Shown here in pieces: positions 33,534 to 43,136 of a stretch of DNA of 64,000 nt. Each line of letters begins with the position of its first letter. Within the stretch, counting starts at the first letter, position 1. The DNA is from Thiothrix litoralis (GTDB taxonomy: Bacteria; Pseudomonadota; Gammaproteobacteria; Thiotrichales; Thiotrichaceae). The notes under the pieces are model-generated. The model had not been told where the DNA came from, searched no databases, and saw only the letters and a list, made by a program, of their open reading frames with translations. Location of the stretch: the NCBI RefSeq assembly GCF_017901135.1, contig NZ_CP072801.1:1736001-1800000 (forward strand), in the 5' to 3' direction. The translations under genes and the position numbers were made by a program.

Positions 33534-34252
33534 GCTGGCTTACCCCCGCGCCCTGACGTAGCGGCGGCAGCAGCCCGTTGCTGTGCGGCGGCGACAGCGG
33601 CAGCACTCGGGCGAGCAGCAGCAGGCGGCATAGCGGCGGGAACCGTCTTACGGCTAGAGTTAGCGATTTCAATCAAACGTAAGGCTTCGCGTTCCATAAC
33701 CGCGACAAACCCATCCACTTTAGCCTTGAAGTAACGCTCAAACACCAAGGTGGTAATGGCAATCAACAAACCTACTACCGTCGTAACCAATGCCTCAGAA
33801 ATGCCCCCCGCCATTTGCTGCGGATTACCGACACCGGCTGTATTGATGGCGCTGAATACCCCAATCATCCCCAACACTGTACCCAACAACCCCATCATCG
33901 GCGCAATGGTAATGATCGTGCCCAGCGCTGGCAGGTAACGTTCCAATTCCTGCACCACGTGCCGCCCGGCTTCTTCAACGTTTTCTTTCATGATATGGCG
34001 TGGCAGCTCGCGGCTTTCCAGCCCGGTAGCTAATACCCGCCCTAGCAAAGAGCCGTTACGCAATTCATCGACCTGTACGTCAGACAACTTGTTGATGCCA
34101 GCCAGTTTCCGCGCCCGCTCAATATCACTGGCAGGGACAACCCGATTAACCCGCAAGGACAGGAAACGCTCAATGATAATCGCCAGTGCAATCACGGAAC
34201 TCAAAATCAGGGGGAACATCATGACCCCACCAGACGTGATTAATTCAAACAT
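33530..34252 (-). CDS. exbB: ExbB/TolQ family proton channel protein
   Basis: 240 residues with three membrane helices: near 8-27 (GGVMMFPLILSSVIALAIII), ~112-135 (TIITIAPMMGLLGTVLGMIG) and ~153-175 (GISEALVTTVVGLLIAITTL). The C-terminal ~35 residues are an Ala/Pro-rich tail (PAAMPPAAARPSAAAVAAAQ) not usual in the family, probably flexible. First gene of the operon exbB-exbD-msbA-lpxK-ycaR-kdsB; the 277-base gap upstream, shared with divergent ppk1, must hold both promoters, but I could not place them. Confidence 0.92.
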   Translation of the reverse strand: MFELITSGGVMMFPLILSSVIALAIIIERFLSLRVNRVVPASDIERARKLAGINKLSDVQVDELRNGSLLGRVLATGLESRELPRHIMKENVEEAGRHVVQELERYLPALGTIITIAPMMGLLGTVLGMIGVFSAINTAGVGNPQQMAGGISEALVTTVVGLLIAITTLVFERYFKAKVDGFVAVMEREALRLIEIANSSRKTVPAAMPPAAARPSAAAVAAAQQRAAAAATSGRGGKPA

Positions 34253-34529
34253 ATCTATTCATGCCTCATTTTTATATGATTTAGCCCACATGGTGTATAG
34301 TAAGTTATTTCCGTACACGAATAAATCCAGAAAACAACAACAAAGTGTAACCTTGACCATGAGAATAATAACAAACGCCCCGTCTACCCCGCATCCCATG
34401 CGCCCCCGTTACCTGTGGTTATTGGGCGAAGATGACCACATCTGCGCTGGATGTAACCAAACTGTCACAAGCTGTCGTTATATTTGTCCACAATCAGCCA
34501 CGACACCAGAACCGGAACAGGATGTTATC

Positions 34530-36614
34530 ATGCAGGAAAATGCTGCACCCGACCTGAATAACCCCGAATACTACCTTAATCGCGAACTCAGCCTGCTGGC
34601 TTTTAACCGCAGGGTTCTGGAGCTAGCACAAGATCCGCGTGTACCACTGCTGGAACGCCTACGCTTTCTGTGCATTTCCAGCGCGAACATGGATGAATTC
34701 TTTGAAGTCCGCGTTGCCAGCCTGAAACAGCAATTGCAACTGGATGTCGCCTCGATTGGCGCGGATGGCTTGACCCCGACCGCAGCGCTGAAACAAATCA
34801 CCAGCACTGCACACGCCTTGGTCGATTGCCAATACAAATTACTCAACGAAGAACTGATCCCCGCCCTGCGCGAGGAACGCATTTATTTCGTGCGCCGCAC
34901 CCACTGGAATGAAGAACAACTTGCCTGGCTTTCCGACTACTTCGACCGCGAACTGATGCCATTACTCAGCCCGCTGGGGCTTGACCCGGCGCATCCCTTC
35001 CCCAATGTCATCAACAAGAGCCTGAATTTCATCATCAGCCTGCAAGGCACGGATGCTTTTGGGCGCGAAATCGACACCGCTATTGTGCAAGCACCGCGCA
35101 CCCTGCCGCGCATTATCCGCTTGCCCAAAGGCATGGGAGCCAGCAAAGACAGTTTCGTTTTCCTGTCATCCATCCTGCACGCTTTCATCGACCGGCTGTT
35201 TCCCGGCATGGAAGTATCGGGTTGCTACCAGTTCCGCCTAACCCGCAACAGCAATATGTACGTCGACGAAGAAGAAATTGACGACCTGTTGCAAGCCATG
35301 CAGGGTGAATTGCCACAACGCAATTACGGCGCGGTGGTACGGCTGGAAGTTGCCGACCAATGTCCACAGGACAATATCAATTACCTGATGGAACAGTTTA
35401 ATCTGTGTGAAAAGGATGTCTACAACGTCAACGGCCCCGTTAATCTCAACCGTCTGATGGCCATTGCTGATCTGGTTGATCGACCTGAGCTGCGCTTTAT
35501 GCCGTTTCGCCCCGCGCCGTCACTGGCGGAACGTAACCCCAACCTGTTTAACCTCATTCAGCAGCGTGATGTACTGGTTCATCACCCTTACCAAAGCTTC
35601 CAGACGGTGCTGGACTTTATTGCGCAAGCGGCTAGCGACCCGGCGGTATTGGCGATGAAAATGACGCTGTACCGCACCGGCAAACAATCTGAGCTGGTCA
35701 AGCATCTGCTGCGGGCAGCACGGGCAGGCAAGGAAGTCACCGTCGTGGTTGAACTCCGCGCCCGCTTCGATGAAGAAGCCAATATCGGCCTCGCCAATCA
35801 GTTACAAAACGCCGGAGCGCACGTGGTTTACGGTGTGGTGGGTTACAAGACTCACGCAAAACTCTGTTTGGTGGTACGCCGTGAAGGTGAACAATTACGC
35901 AGCTACGCTCACCTCGGTACGGGCAATTACCACCCCGGCACAGCCAAGATTTACACCGACTTCGGCCTGCTAACCTGCCACCCCGATATTACCGAAGACG
36001 TACACAAAGTCTTCCACATGCTCACTGGCCTTGGGCGGATGCGCGACCTGAAACACCTGTTGGAATCACCCTTCAACCTGCATCAGACAGTGATGGACAA
36101 AATCCAGCGTGAAACCGACTATGCCCGTGCAGGCAAACCCGCGCTGATCCGCGCCCGCATGAACGCCCTGATCGAGCCGCAAATCATCGCCGCCCTGTAT
36201 CAGGCATCGCAAGCAGGTGTACGGGTAGAAATGGTCGTGCGCGGTGTGTGTTGCTTACGCCCCGGTATCCCCGGTGTTTCGGAGAATATTCAGGTACGCT
36301 CAGTCATGGGACGTTTTCTGGAACATCCCCGCGTGTTTTATTTCAGCAATGATGGAGAGGAAGAACTGTACTGCTCCAGCGCCGACTGGATGCCACGCAA
36401 CTTCTTCCGCCGGGTGGAAGTCGCCTTCCCGATCCTCGACGAAAAGCTGCGCCAGCGTATTATCCACGAAGCCTTTGAGCTGCATCTGCAAGACAATACC
36501 CAAGCGTGGGAATTACAGGCCGATGGCCTCTACTTGCGCCAACAGCCTGAAGATGAGCAGGAAACCCCCGTCAGCGCCCAAACTAGTTTGTTGAAACTGC
36601 TGGGAAATAACTAA
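34530..36614 (+). CDS. ppk: Polyphosphate kinase 1
   Basis: Makes polyphosphate from ATP. The start is placed at MQENAAPDLNNPEYYLNREL because the family begins close to YxNRELSLLAFNRRVLE; an upstream in-frame extension of 180 codons runs antisense through exbB and is not protein-like. 694 residues, the usual length. The phosphohistidine region SYAHLGTGNYHPGTAKIYTD near 456-475 and CSSADWMPRNFFRRVEV near 612-628 are intact. Convergent with the lytic transglycosylase gene, stop codons one base apart. Confidence 0.95.
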   Translation: MQENAAPDLNNPEYYLNRELSLLAFNRRVLELAQDPRVPLLERLRFLCISSANMDEFFEVRVASLKQQLQLDVASIGADGLTPTAALKQITSTAHALVDCQYKLLNEELIPALREERIYFVRRTHWNEEQLAWLSDYFDRELMPLLSPLGLDPAHPFPNVINKSLNFIISLQGTDAFGREIDTAIVQAPRTLPRIIRLPKGMGASKDSFVFLSSILHAFIDRLFPGMEVSGCYQFRLTRNSNMYVDEEEIDDLLQAMQGELPQRNYGAVVRLEVADQCPQDNINYLMEQFNLCEKDVYNVNGPVNLNRLMAIADLVDRPELRFMPFRPAPSLAERNPNLFNLIQQRDVLVHHPYQSFQTVLDFIAQAASDPAVLAMKMTLYRTGKQSELVKHLLRAARAGKEVTVVVELRARFDEEANIGLANQLQNAGAHVVYGVVGYKTHAKLCLVVRREGEQLRSYAHLGTGNYHPGTAKIYTDFGLLTCHPDITEDVHKVFHMLTGLGRMRDLKHLLESPFNLHQTVMDKIQRETDYARAGKPALIRARMNALIEPQIIAALYQASQAGVRVEMVVRGVCCLRPGIPGVSENIQVRSVMGRFLEHPRVFYFSNDGEEELYCSSADWMPRNFFRRVEVAFPILDEKLRQRIIHEAFELHLQDNTQAWELQADGLYLRQQPEDEQETPVSAQTSLLKLLGNN

Positions 36615-36615
36615 C

Positions 36616-37278
36616 TCAGTGCTTGAATAGTTGGGGAGCCATTGCTTTGGTGGCTTCCCAACCTGAGCGCCCCGGCTTACCCTTAGGATATACTTTTGCT
36701 GGTATCTCCGTCTGCGTCTGTGTCTGGCTAGCCAACTTGGTGGAAACTTTCCCGGAAGCACTCACAACGGGTAAGGCAATCGCCTTACCGCTCAAACCGT
36801 TGTACACCGCCAACACCTTGCGCACATATTGCTGGGTTTCGTTGTAAGGCGGAATCCCCTTATACTTGTCAACCGCTCCTTCCCCAGCATTGTAAGCCGC
36901 AATCGACTTGTACAAGTCGCCGTTATAACGTTTCATCAGCCAGCTCAGGTAGCGGGTTCCACCGTGAATGTTCTGGCTGGTATCGAAAGAATCCGACACG
37001 CCAAAACGTTCAGCAGTAGCCGGTATCAACTGCATCAGCCCCTGCGCACCCTTGGGTGAAACCGCCGAGCTGTTGTAACAGGACTCAATAGCGATCACCG
37101 CTTTCACGATGTCCGCACTGACCCCGTATTTCTCGGAATATTTCTGGATAGACTCTTGATGAGCTTCGGCATTTTTGTTGACCACTCCGGCATTCATGCT
37201 ACAGCCAGCAGCGTAAGCAAATTGCAGGGTAGTAAGACCCAACAATGATATAAAAATGGCGATTTTCAAACGTGTCAT
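36616..37278 (-). CDS. Lytic transglycosylase, SLT domain, secreted
   Basis: 220 residues. Signal peptide MTRLKIAIFISLLGLTTLQF ending AYAA; the ATG at 37276-37278 is chosen, since an earlier in-frame start adds six residues only. The SLT domain covers about 45-165: catalytic Glu in VIAIESCYNSSAVSPKGAQG, LMQLIPATAERFGV and NAGEGAVDKY, all typical. It cleaves peptidoglycan glycosidic bonds in the periplasm. The C-terminal ~45 residues are low-complexity (QTQTQTEIPAK) and basic. Confidence 0.93.
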   Translation of the reverse strand: MTRLKIAIFISLLGLTTLQFAYAAGCSMNAGVVNKNAEAHQESIQKYSEKYGVSADIVKAVIAIESCYNSSAVSPKGAQGLMQLIPATAERFGVSDSFDTSQNIHGGTRYLSWLMKRYNGDLYKSIAAYNAGEGAVDKYKGIPPYNETQQYVRKVLAVYNGLSGKAIALPVVSASGKVSTKLASQTQTQTEIPAKVYPKGKPGRSGWEATKAMAPQLFKH

Positions 37279-37453
37279 GTATTTTCCCCAAATCAAACCA
37301 GCACTAAGTATATTAGCAAAAACTTATTCTTCAAATACCCTTTTTTAGGGTTGGATGTTAACAAAAAGTTCCATTGATGGCTGGCAAACCGCATTCTAGT
37401 AGCAATGCCATGCAGGATGAAGTGATAAGCATCACTAAAATTGCTATCCCTGC

Positions 37454-40400
37454 TCACGCAAGTTCATGGGTAAACACCCCCGCTGGCGCATTTAGCGTCG
37501 CTGCCAAATCCAATACCCGCCGGTGATGCGTAAACAGCAGCACTTGGGTTTGTTGAGCCACCTCTGCCAGCACTTCCAGACCAACGCGAGTACGCTTGTC
37601 GTCAAACCCGATTAGAATATCATCCACCACAAACGGCATTGGCTCGCTATGCGGCGAATGTTGCTGCTCCAGGGTTGCCAGCCGCAGCGACAGGTAAAGC
37701 TGGGCACGCGTACCTTCACTCATACGCTCCACCCACACCTCGGCATTATTGGGGCGCACACCCAGCAAAATAGGCTTGCCGTCATCATCCAATTCATCGC
37801 GCAAACTGGCGTAAGCCCCCAAGGTCAGCTTGGCAAATAGTTCACCTGCCCGTAATAACACTGGGGTCTGGTTTTTCTTGCGGTAATCCTCAATACGCTG
37901 TTTGAGAATCAAGGCAGCACACGCAAAACGCAAGTATTGCTCTACACCGGATACCACGCTGGTCAGGTGTTGTTCTGCCTCTTCCGCAGCATTGGCAGCA
38001 GCGGCATTACCATCTTTCGCCTGAATCGCATCGTGCACCGTTTGGCGTTGTGCCAGCAGTGCATCGCGTTGCTTGCTCAACTCGCCCAGTTGTGTGGCAA
38101 CACGCTGTATCTCTGCGTCGAGAGCATCAATATCAGACGCAGCCGCTTCTTGCTCCAAAGCCGCAAGGCTTAAACCATCGCCGTTACTGCTCAATTGCCA
38201 TTCGAGAACCTCCAATTGCTGCTGCAAGCCGCGTTTGTGGCGCGAAGCCTCACCCGCAGACGCCAAATCGGCATTGCTGGCAACACTCGCCATCGCCCGC
38301 AATTCGCTTAATTGCTGGTTGGCCGCATCAATGGTAATCGTGGCATCTTGCAAAGCTTCAGCAATATCTTTTTCCGAATCTTTAAGTTTAGTCAGGCTGG
38401 CGCGGGCTTCGCGTGCTGTATTCAATTCCTGATGGAGCTTATCAGCAAGTGCCGACGCAGTATGACCTTCGCGCCGAAAACCCATCCCATCGGCAAACGC
38501 AAATACCTTGCTTTCAAAATCCTTAAGCACCTTATCCATACCGTAAATACGGCGATTCGCCTCTTCTGATTTGTCGAACTTGGCAAAAAAATTCACCCAT
38601 TGCTCAAAAATCGCGGTGACGTATTCAGGGTGGGCATCAGCCTTTAGACCCAAGTCTGCAATAGCTTGCTCCCATTCACCCTGCCAAATGGCCTGTTCAC
38701 CGCCAATCACCATCAACTCCTCACGCACCCGTTGGATGCGCCTTTCGGCTTCTTCCATGTCACGACGTAATTGACGGTGGCTTTCAAGTACAGCCTCTTC
38801 CTGCCCCAGCCGCTGCTCACACACATTCAGCATTGCCTCAAGACCCAAGCCCTGAATGTCCAGTGACGGGGCAAATATGGCTATCTGCTTGGCAAGTGTC
38901 GCCTTCAGGCTAGCATATTCACTGGCAAGACTTTCCGCTTCAGCAAGCTGCTCATTGGACGACTGGAGCCTGGACAGCAGCACCTCTGCCTTCTGCACCC
39001 ACTGCTTCATCTCAGTGGGTGTGCCGGAACTGATTCCCGTAGGTGTCCAGACCGCCGCCCATTCCTGTTGCAATGCTTGCTTCACTACCTGCGCCGTTGC
39101 ACTGGCGGTGGCAATAGCAGCGAGGCGGGCGTTAAGGCTTTGCAGCCTTGCTTCAAGGTCAGCGCGTTTCACCACTTGGTCTGCCCCTAAACGCAACCTG
39201 TCCGCCACATGGTCGGCAGCATCTACTTTTTGCTCATAACGCGCTGGCAGTGCGGTATCCAACACTATTGACAGCGGTTCGAGGTAATGACGCTTAATCA
39301 ACAACCAGTCATGATGCCGGGCCGCTCGTGCTGTATCGAGTTCTGCCGGGGTAGGCACGTCACTCAATACCAAGGCAGCTAGTTCCTGTTCTGCCAGTTG
39401 CTGTTCTTCTTCAAGGGCTTTTTGTTGGCGGGAACAGTCCCGCAGCTCATCGGCATTGGCCTGAAACTGTTTTTCAAAAGCATCCAAGGTTGCCGATACC
39501 GGCAAAGCCAAGGTCAAGAGTGCCTCAAGCTCCCCCATAAATCTGCCTAGTCTGGCAAGCGCTTGCCCACAAGCCAGCCGTTCATGAGCCGCACGTTTTT
39601 GTGCAGCAACGCAACGCTGTTCAAGATTGCCCGCCTTGCTGACTACCGCGAGGGTGGCTTTCAATTCACTCAAATCCAAGGCCAGCACAGGTTGTTGTGT
39701 CAGTATTTGCTGCGCCTGCTGTTGCTTATCGTTGGCTTCCCGCAAGCTAGTGTCAGCCACCTCCCGCTTTTGCCCCAGAATGCCGTGGCGTTTGACCAAT
39801 TCTGCCAACCACTTTTTGTTATTGAGCAGTGGCCTCAATGGGGCAGCGTCATTCAGTTTGAGATCGGGGCGGATTTCTTTCAGCAAATTGTCGGCTTCGT
39901 TACGCAACAAGCGGCGTTGCCCATCTTGGCGCGGCTTATCGACAATGGTTTTATCAACCGCCCCCAATTCCTTGTGAATAGCTAGAATTTCGGCCTCGTT
40001 CTCCAGCAGTTCGTGACGAACCCTGAGAGAGTCCACTTCCTGTTGCAAACTGGCAAGCTTAACGGCTGCCTTAGCTTTGACTTCGGTGGCGGTTTGCAAC
40101 TTGTCACGGGCGGTGCTGTACTGCGCCTCGAAGTCTTCGGGAAGCAGCAAGACCTCACTCAAGGTTTGCAGATGGGTCATCACTTCACGACGTTGCCCCA
40201 ACGCACCTTTCACCCGGCTGAGGCGGTCTAAGCGGCTTTTTTCCTTGCTGGCTTGCTGGATGGCGGCATCTATGGCTTGAATACTGGCTTCGATACTATC
40301 GCGCTTGTTATTGAGTTCTTTCCATTCGGCCACGGGAAGGCTGAGATCTTTAGTGAGTTTTTGAGCTTTTTTGAAATCGGCAATGGCTTGGTTGACTTTA

Positions 40401-40942
40401 GGTTTATTCCCCGTGGGCTTAAACAGTTCCGCAGCACTGCTTTCCAAGCGCTCCAGAATCAGGCGCGAACTGGCAATACCCGTAGCACTGAATAAAACTT
40501 GTCCCATATCACCCGCTTGACTGAGCAAGGCTTTGCCGCCTGCATCAAGGCGTTCGTGGTCGATACCGTGGAATTTCTTGAATAAATCCTCATTCATGCT
40601 GGCGGGCAAAAACGGCAATAACAGCGCATCATCCAGCGGCGCGTCCGTATCGGGCTGTAGCAAGGTATTTTTATTACCTTTGCGGCGCACAAATTCTATG
40701 CTACGCCCATCGGCAAGCCGCAGTTTACCGCCTACCCGCATCTGGGTATGAGGGTGTAAGTAATCGTCACTGGTACGGGCGGGAATCCCAAACAGCCACG
40801 CGATAATGGCACGCAACGAGGTGCTTTTACCCGCTTCATTGTCGCCGTAGATCAGATGTAGCCCTGCTGCACCCGCCGATAAGTCCAAGGTTTTATCGGT
40901 GAATGCGCCGTAAGCACGCAGGTCGAGGCGGTCTATTCTCAT
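37454..40942 (-). CDS. yhaN: YhaN-family SMC-like ATPase
   Basis: 1162 residues. Walker A YGDNEAGKSTSLRAIIAWL is near 32-50; the centre, about 170-1000, is long coiled coil rich in Gln, Ala, Leu and Glu; the C-terminal ATPase part holds RMSEGTRAQLYLSLRLATLE (signature) and MPFVVDDILIGFDDKRT (Walker B). It is related to SbcC/Rad50 and pairs with the nuclease gene upstream, overlapping it by four bases. Together they probably process DNA ends; the precise role of YhaN/YhaO is not established. The 175-base gap downstream holds only a weak hairpin (ACCC-TTTTTT-AGGGT). Confidence 0.9.
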   Translation of the reverse strand: MRIDRLDLRAYGAFTDKTLDLSAGAAGLHLIYGDNEAGKSTSLRAIIAWLFGIPARTSDDYLHPHTQMRVGGKLRLADGRSIEFVRRKGNKNTLLQPDTDAPLDDALLLPFLPASMNEDLFKKFHGIDHERLDAGGKALLSQAGDMGQVLFSATGIASSRLILERLESSAAELFKPTGNKPKVNQAIADFKKAQKLTKDLSLPVAEWKELNNKRDSIEASIQAIDAAIQQASKEKSRLDRLSRVKGALGQRREVMTHLQTLSEVLLLPEDFEAQYSTARDKLQTATEVKAKAAVKLASLQQEVDSLRVRHELLENEAEILAIHKELGAVDKTIVDKPRQDGQRRLLRNEADNLLKEIRPDLKLNDAAPLRPLLNNKKWLAELVKRHGILGQKREVADTSLREANDKQQQAQQILTQQPVLALDLSELKATLAVVSKAGNLEQRCVAAQKRAAHERLACGQALARLGRFMGELEALLTLALPVSATLDAFEKQFQANADELRDCSRQQKALEEEQQLAEQELAALVLSDVPTPAELDTARAARHHDWLLIKRHYLEPLSIVLDTALPARYEQKVDAADHVADRLRLGADQVVKRADLEARLQSLNARLAAIATASATAQVVKQALQQEWAAVWTPTGISSGTPTEMKQWVQKAEVLLSRLQSSNEQLAEAESLASEYASLKATLAKQIAIFAPSLDIQGLGLEAMLNVCEQRLGQEEAVLESHRQLRRDMEEAERRIQRVREELMVIGGEQAIWQGEWEQAIADLGLKADAHPEYVTAIFEQWVNFFAKFDKSEEANRRIYGMDKVLKDFESKVFAFADGMGFRREGHTASALADKLHQELNTAREARASLTKLKDSEKDIAEALQDATITIDAANQQLSELRAMASVASNADLASAGEASRHKRGLQQQLEVLEWQLSSNGDGLSLAALEQEAAASDIDALDAEIQRVATQLGELSKQRDALLAQRQTVHDAIQAKDGNAAAANAAEEAEQHLTSVVSGVEQYLRFACAALILKQRIEDYRKKNQTPVLLRAGELFAKLTLGAYASLRDELDDDGKPILLGVRPNNAEVWVERMSEGTRAQLYLSLRLATLEQQHSPHSEPMPFVVDDILIGFDDKRTRVGLEVLAEVAQQTQVLLFTHHRRVLDLAATLNAPAGVFTHELA

Positions 40943-42204
40943 GGATCCCCCCTTACACTCAACAGTCTGCCGACTAGCATTTGCTTAGCTTCTTGCACAA
41001 TCCGTTGTAGCGTTTCAGGCGCATCAAGGTTGAGTGTCGCGTCACTGCCCAAGGCTTCGTGCGGTATTTTTTGGCGCAACCCGGCAAGGATGTCGGGTAA
41101 GCCGTCAATATCATCCGGGTGATGGGAGGTGGCAATAATGGCGTTGAGAAGATTGGCTAAGGGGTTATCATCAGCCAGCGCTGCATCCAAATCGCGTTTG
41201 CTGGTAACAGCGTTTTCAACGCGCTCAATCCATAAGTCTTCACCCGCCAGTTCCGCGCCGATGGCTTTGCATTGTTGGGCGACGTGTTCAGGGTCAGCAG
41301 CGAGTGCAGCGGCGACTTGGCTCGCGCCCTCTAGACGGATACGCATAGCAATAATACGCCCGTCAGCAGCGGCGAGTTCGCTGGCAATCGCTGGGCGGAT
41401 GCGTTCCCAGACTTCGCGCAGGGCGGCGGTATCGGTAACATCCACGCGGCACAGTACCCAGCGCAACACATCCAAGGCCACAGGTTCGACGCTGCTGACC
41501 TCACCCTCGCTGACAGTCACTAATACGCAACCCTTCGCGCCGGTTTCGTGGATATGACGACCCTGAATGCAACCGGGAAACACAATCCACGGGGCTTGCG
41601 CAACGAGTTCGTATTTGTGAACGTGACCCAATGCCCAATAGTGGTAGCCTTTGGAACGCAGGTCATCAATGCTACACGGCGCGTAAGGCGCATGACCTTC
41701 GCGCCCATCAAGGCTGGTGTGCAATAAGCCAATGTTGAAGAGGTCTTTGGTGGCAGGCGCGAAATCTGTCACGAGGTTATCGTGGATATGTTGGGCGCTA
41801 AAACTACGCCCGTGAATCATTACACCGAGATCGGCAAGGTGCATTTTTTCGACTTTGCGATGAGCAAGGATAGTCATGTTGCTGGGGCTGTCCAACGCCT
41901 TGGTCATTTTGTTGGCGGCATCGTGATTGCCCAACACGGCGAAGACGTGGATATGGTGCGCTTTGAGTTTGCCGATTTGCTGACTGAGGAAAATGCCGGT
42001 GCTGTAATCTTTCCAATCACCGTCGTAGATGTCGCCTGCAAGCAGAATGAAAGCAACTTTTTCTTCAATGGCGTGTTGGATCAGGTTCTCGAAAGCACGA
42101 CGAGATGCACCACGTATCGCATCTACAGGTGCGGCGTCATAGCGGGAAAGGCCGCGTAACGGGCTATCCAGATGAATATCGGCAGCGTGAATGAATTTAA
42201 ACAT
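40939..42204 (-). CDS. yhaO: YhaO-family SbcD-like DNA exonuclease
   Basis: 421 residues. Calcineurin-like phosphoesterase motifs in order: ADIHLDSP (8-15), LAGDIYDGDW (~56-65), LGNHDAANK (~92-100), LLHTSLDG (~162-169) and WALGHVHKYE (~191-200), which bind two metal ions. It is the nuclease partner of the ATPase downstream (overlap ATGA). Relatives Mre11 and SbcD cut DNA ends and hairpins. Confidence 0.93.
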   Translation of the reverse strand: MFKFIHAADIHLDSPLRGLSRYDAAPVDAIRGASRRAFENLIQHAIEEKVAFILLAGDIYDGDWKDYSTGIFLSQQIGKLKAHHIHVFAVLGNHDAANKMTKALDSPSNMTILAHRKVEKMHLADLGVMIHGRSFSAQHIHDNLVTDFAPATKDLFNIGLLHTSLDGREGHAPYAPCSIDDLRSKGYHYWALGHVHKYELVAQAPWIVFPGCIQGRHIHETGAKGCVLVTVSEGEVSSVEPVALDVLRWVLCRVDVTDTAALREVWERIRPAIASELAAADGRIIAMRIRLEGASQVAAALAADPEHVAQQCKAIGAELAGEDLWIERVENAVTSKRDLDAALADDNPLANLLNAIIATSHHPDDIDGLPDILAGLRQKIPHEALGSDATLNLDAPETLQRIVQEAKQMLVGRLLSVRGDP

Positions 42205-42232
42205 GGTTATCCCTGCACCCGGATGACAAGCA

Positions 42233-42262
42233 TAAAAAAAGGGAGACTACGCTCCCTTTTTC
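42233..42262 (-). terminator. Terminator after dapD
   Basis: On the minus strand GGGAG-CGTAGT-CTCCC followed by TTTTTTT, 14 bases after the dapD stop. It separates dapC-dapD from yhaO-yhaN. Confidence 0.9.
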
Positions 42263-42275
42263 GATTGCGCATTAA

Positions 42276-43109
42276 TTAAATATCGCGCAACAACTCGTTA
42301 ATGCCAACCTTGCTGCGCGTTTTCGCATCAACTTTTTTGACGATGACCGCACAATACAAGCTGTATTTGCCATCACTGGAAGGCAGGTTGCCCGAAACTA
42401 CCACCGAACCCGCCGGAACACGCCCGTACATGATTTCGCCAGTTTCGCGGTCATAAATGCGAGTGCTCTGACCGATGTAAACGCCCATCGAAACCACTGC
42501 ACCCTCTTCCACGATCACGCCTTCGACGACTTCGGAACGTGCGCCGATAAAGCAGTTATCTTCGATAATGGTCGGGCCAGCTTGCACGGGTTCCAATACG
42601 CCGCCGATACCCACGCCACCGGACAAATGCACGTTCTTGCCAATTTGGGCGCAAGAGCCTACGGTTGCCCAGGTATCCACCATCGTGCCGCTATCCACAT
42701 ACGCACCGATATTGACGTAAGAAGGCATCAGCACGCAGCCCGGTGCAATGTAAGCACCACGCCGCGCAATCGCATTCGGCACCACACGCACACCGCCTGC
42801 GGCAAACTCATCCGCACTCATGCCTGCAAACTTGGAAGGCACTTTATCGTAATAGTTGGTGCAACCGCCATCCATCACTTCGTTGTCATTCAGGCGGAAC
42901 GACAGCAGCACGGCTTTTTTCAGCCATTGGTTCACTTCCCACTTACCCACGCCGTGCTGGGTAGCAATGCGTAATTTACCTGCATTCAGCAGTTCCAACG
43001 CCTCATTCACGGCATCACGGGTTTGCGCGTCAGCATTGCGCGGGTTGATGTCGGCGCGGCGCTCGAAGGATTCCTCGATAATGCTTTGCAGTTGGCTTAC
43101 GTCTGACAT
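42276..43109 (-). CDS. dapD: Tetrahydrodipicolinate N-succinyltransferase
   Basis: Succinyl branch of lysine/meso-diaminopimelate synthesis. 277 residues. A left-handed beta-helix of hexapeptide repeats occupies about 105-220 ([40 protein letters not shown]). The start is the ATG 43107-43109 with GGAG upstream; the ATG four codons earlier lacks a site. Downstream of dapC by 27 bases. Confidence 0.95.
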   Translation of the reverse strand: MSDVSQLQSIIEESFERRADINPRNADAQTRDAVNEALELLNAGKLRIATQHGVGKWEVNQWLKKAVLLSFRLNDNEVMDGGCTNYYDKVPSKFAGMSADEFAAGGVRVVPNAIARRGAYIAPGCVLMPSYVNIGAYVDSGTMVDTWATVGSCAQIGKNVHLSGGVGIGGVLEPVQAGPTIIEDNCFIGARSEVVEGVIVEEGAVVSMGVYIGQSTRIYDRETGEIMYGRVPAGSVVVSGNLPSSDGKYSLYCAVIVKKVDAKTRSKVGINELLRDI

Positions 43110-43136
43110 TTTTGTCTCCATATTTGGGGGAAATAC

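Noticed and set aside
33990-34529. N-terminal extension of ppk of about 180 residues
   Set aside because: It runs antisense through exbB and reads as non-protein-like sequence; the PPK1 family starts at about 34530.
38050-39985. Plus-strand frames across the yhaN coiled coil
   Set aside because: Antisense to a continuous 1162-residue frame with Walker motifs at both ends.
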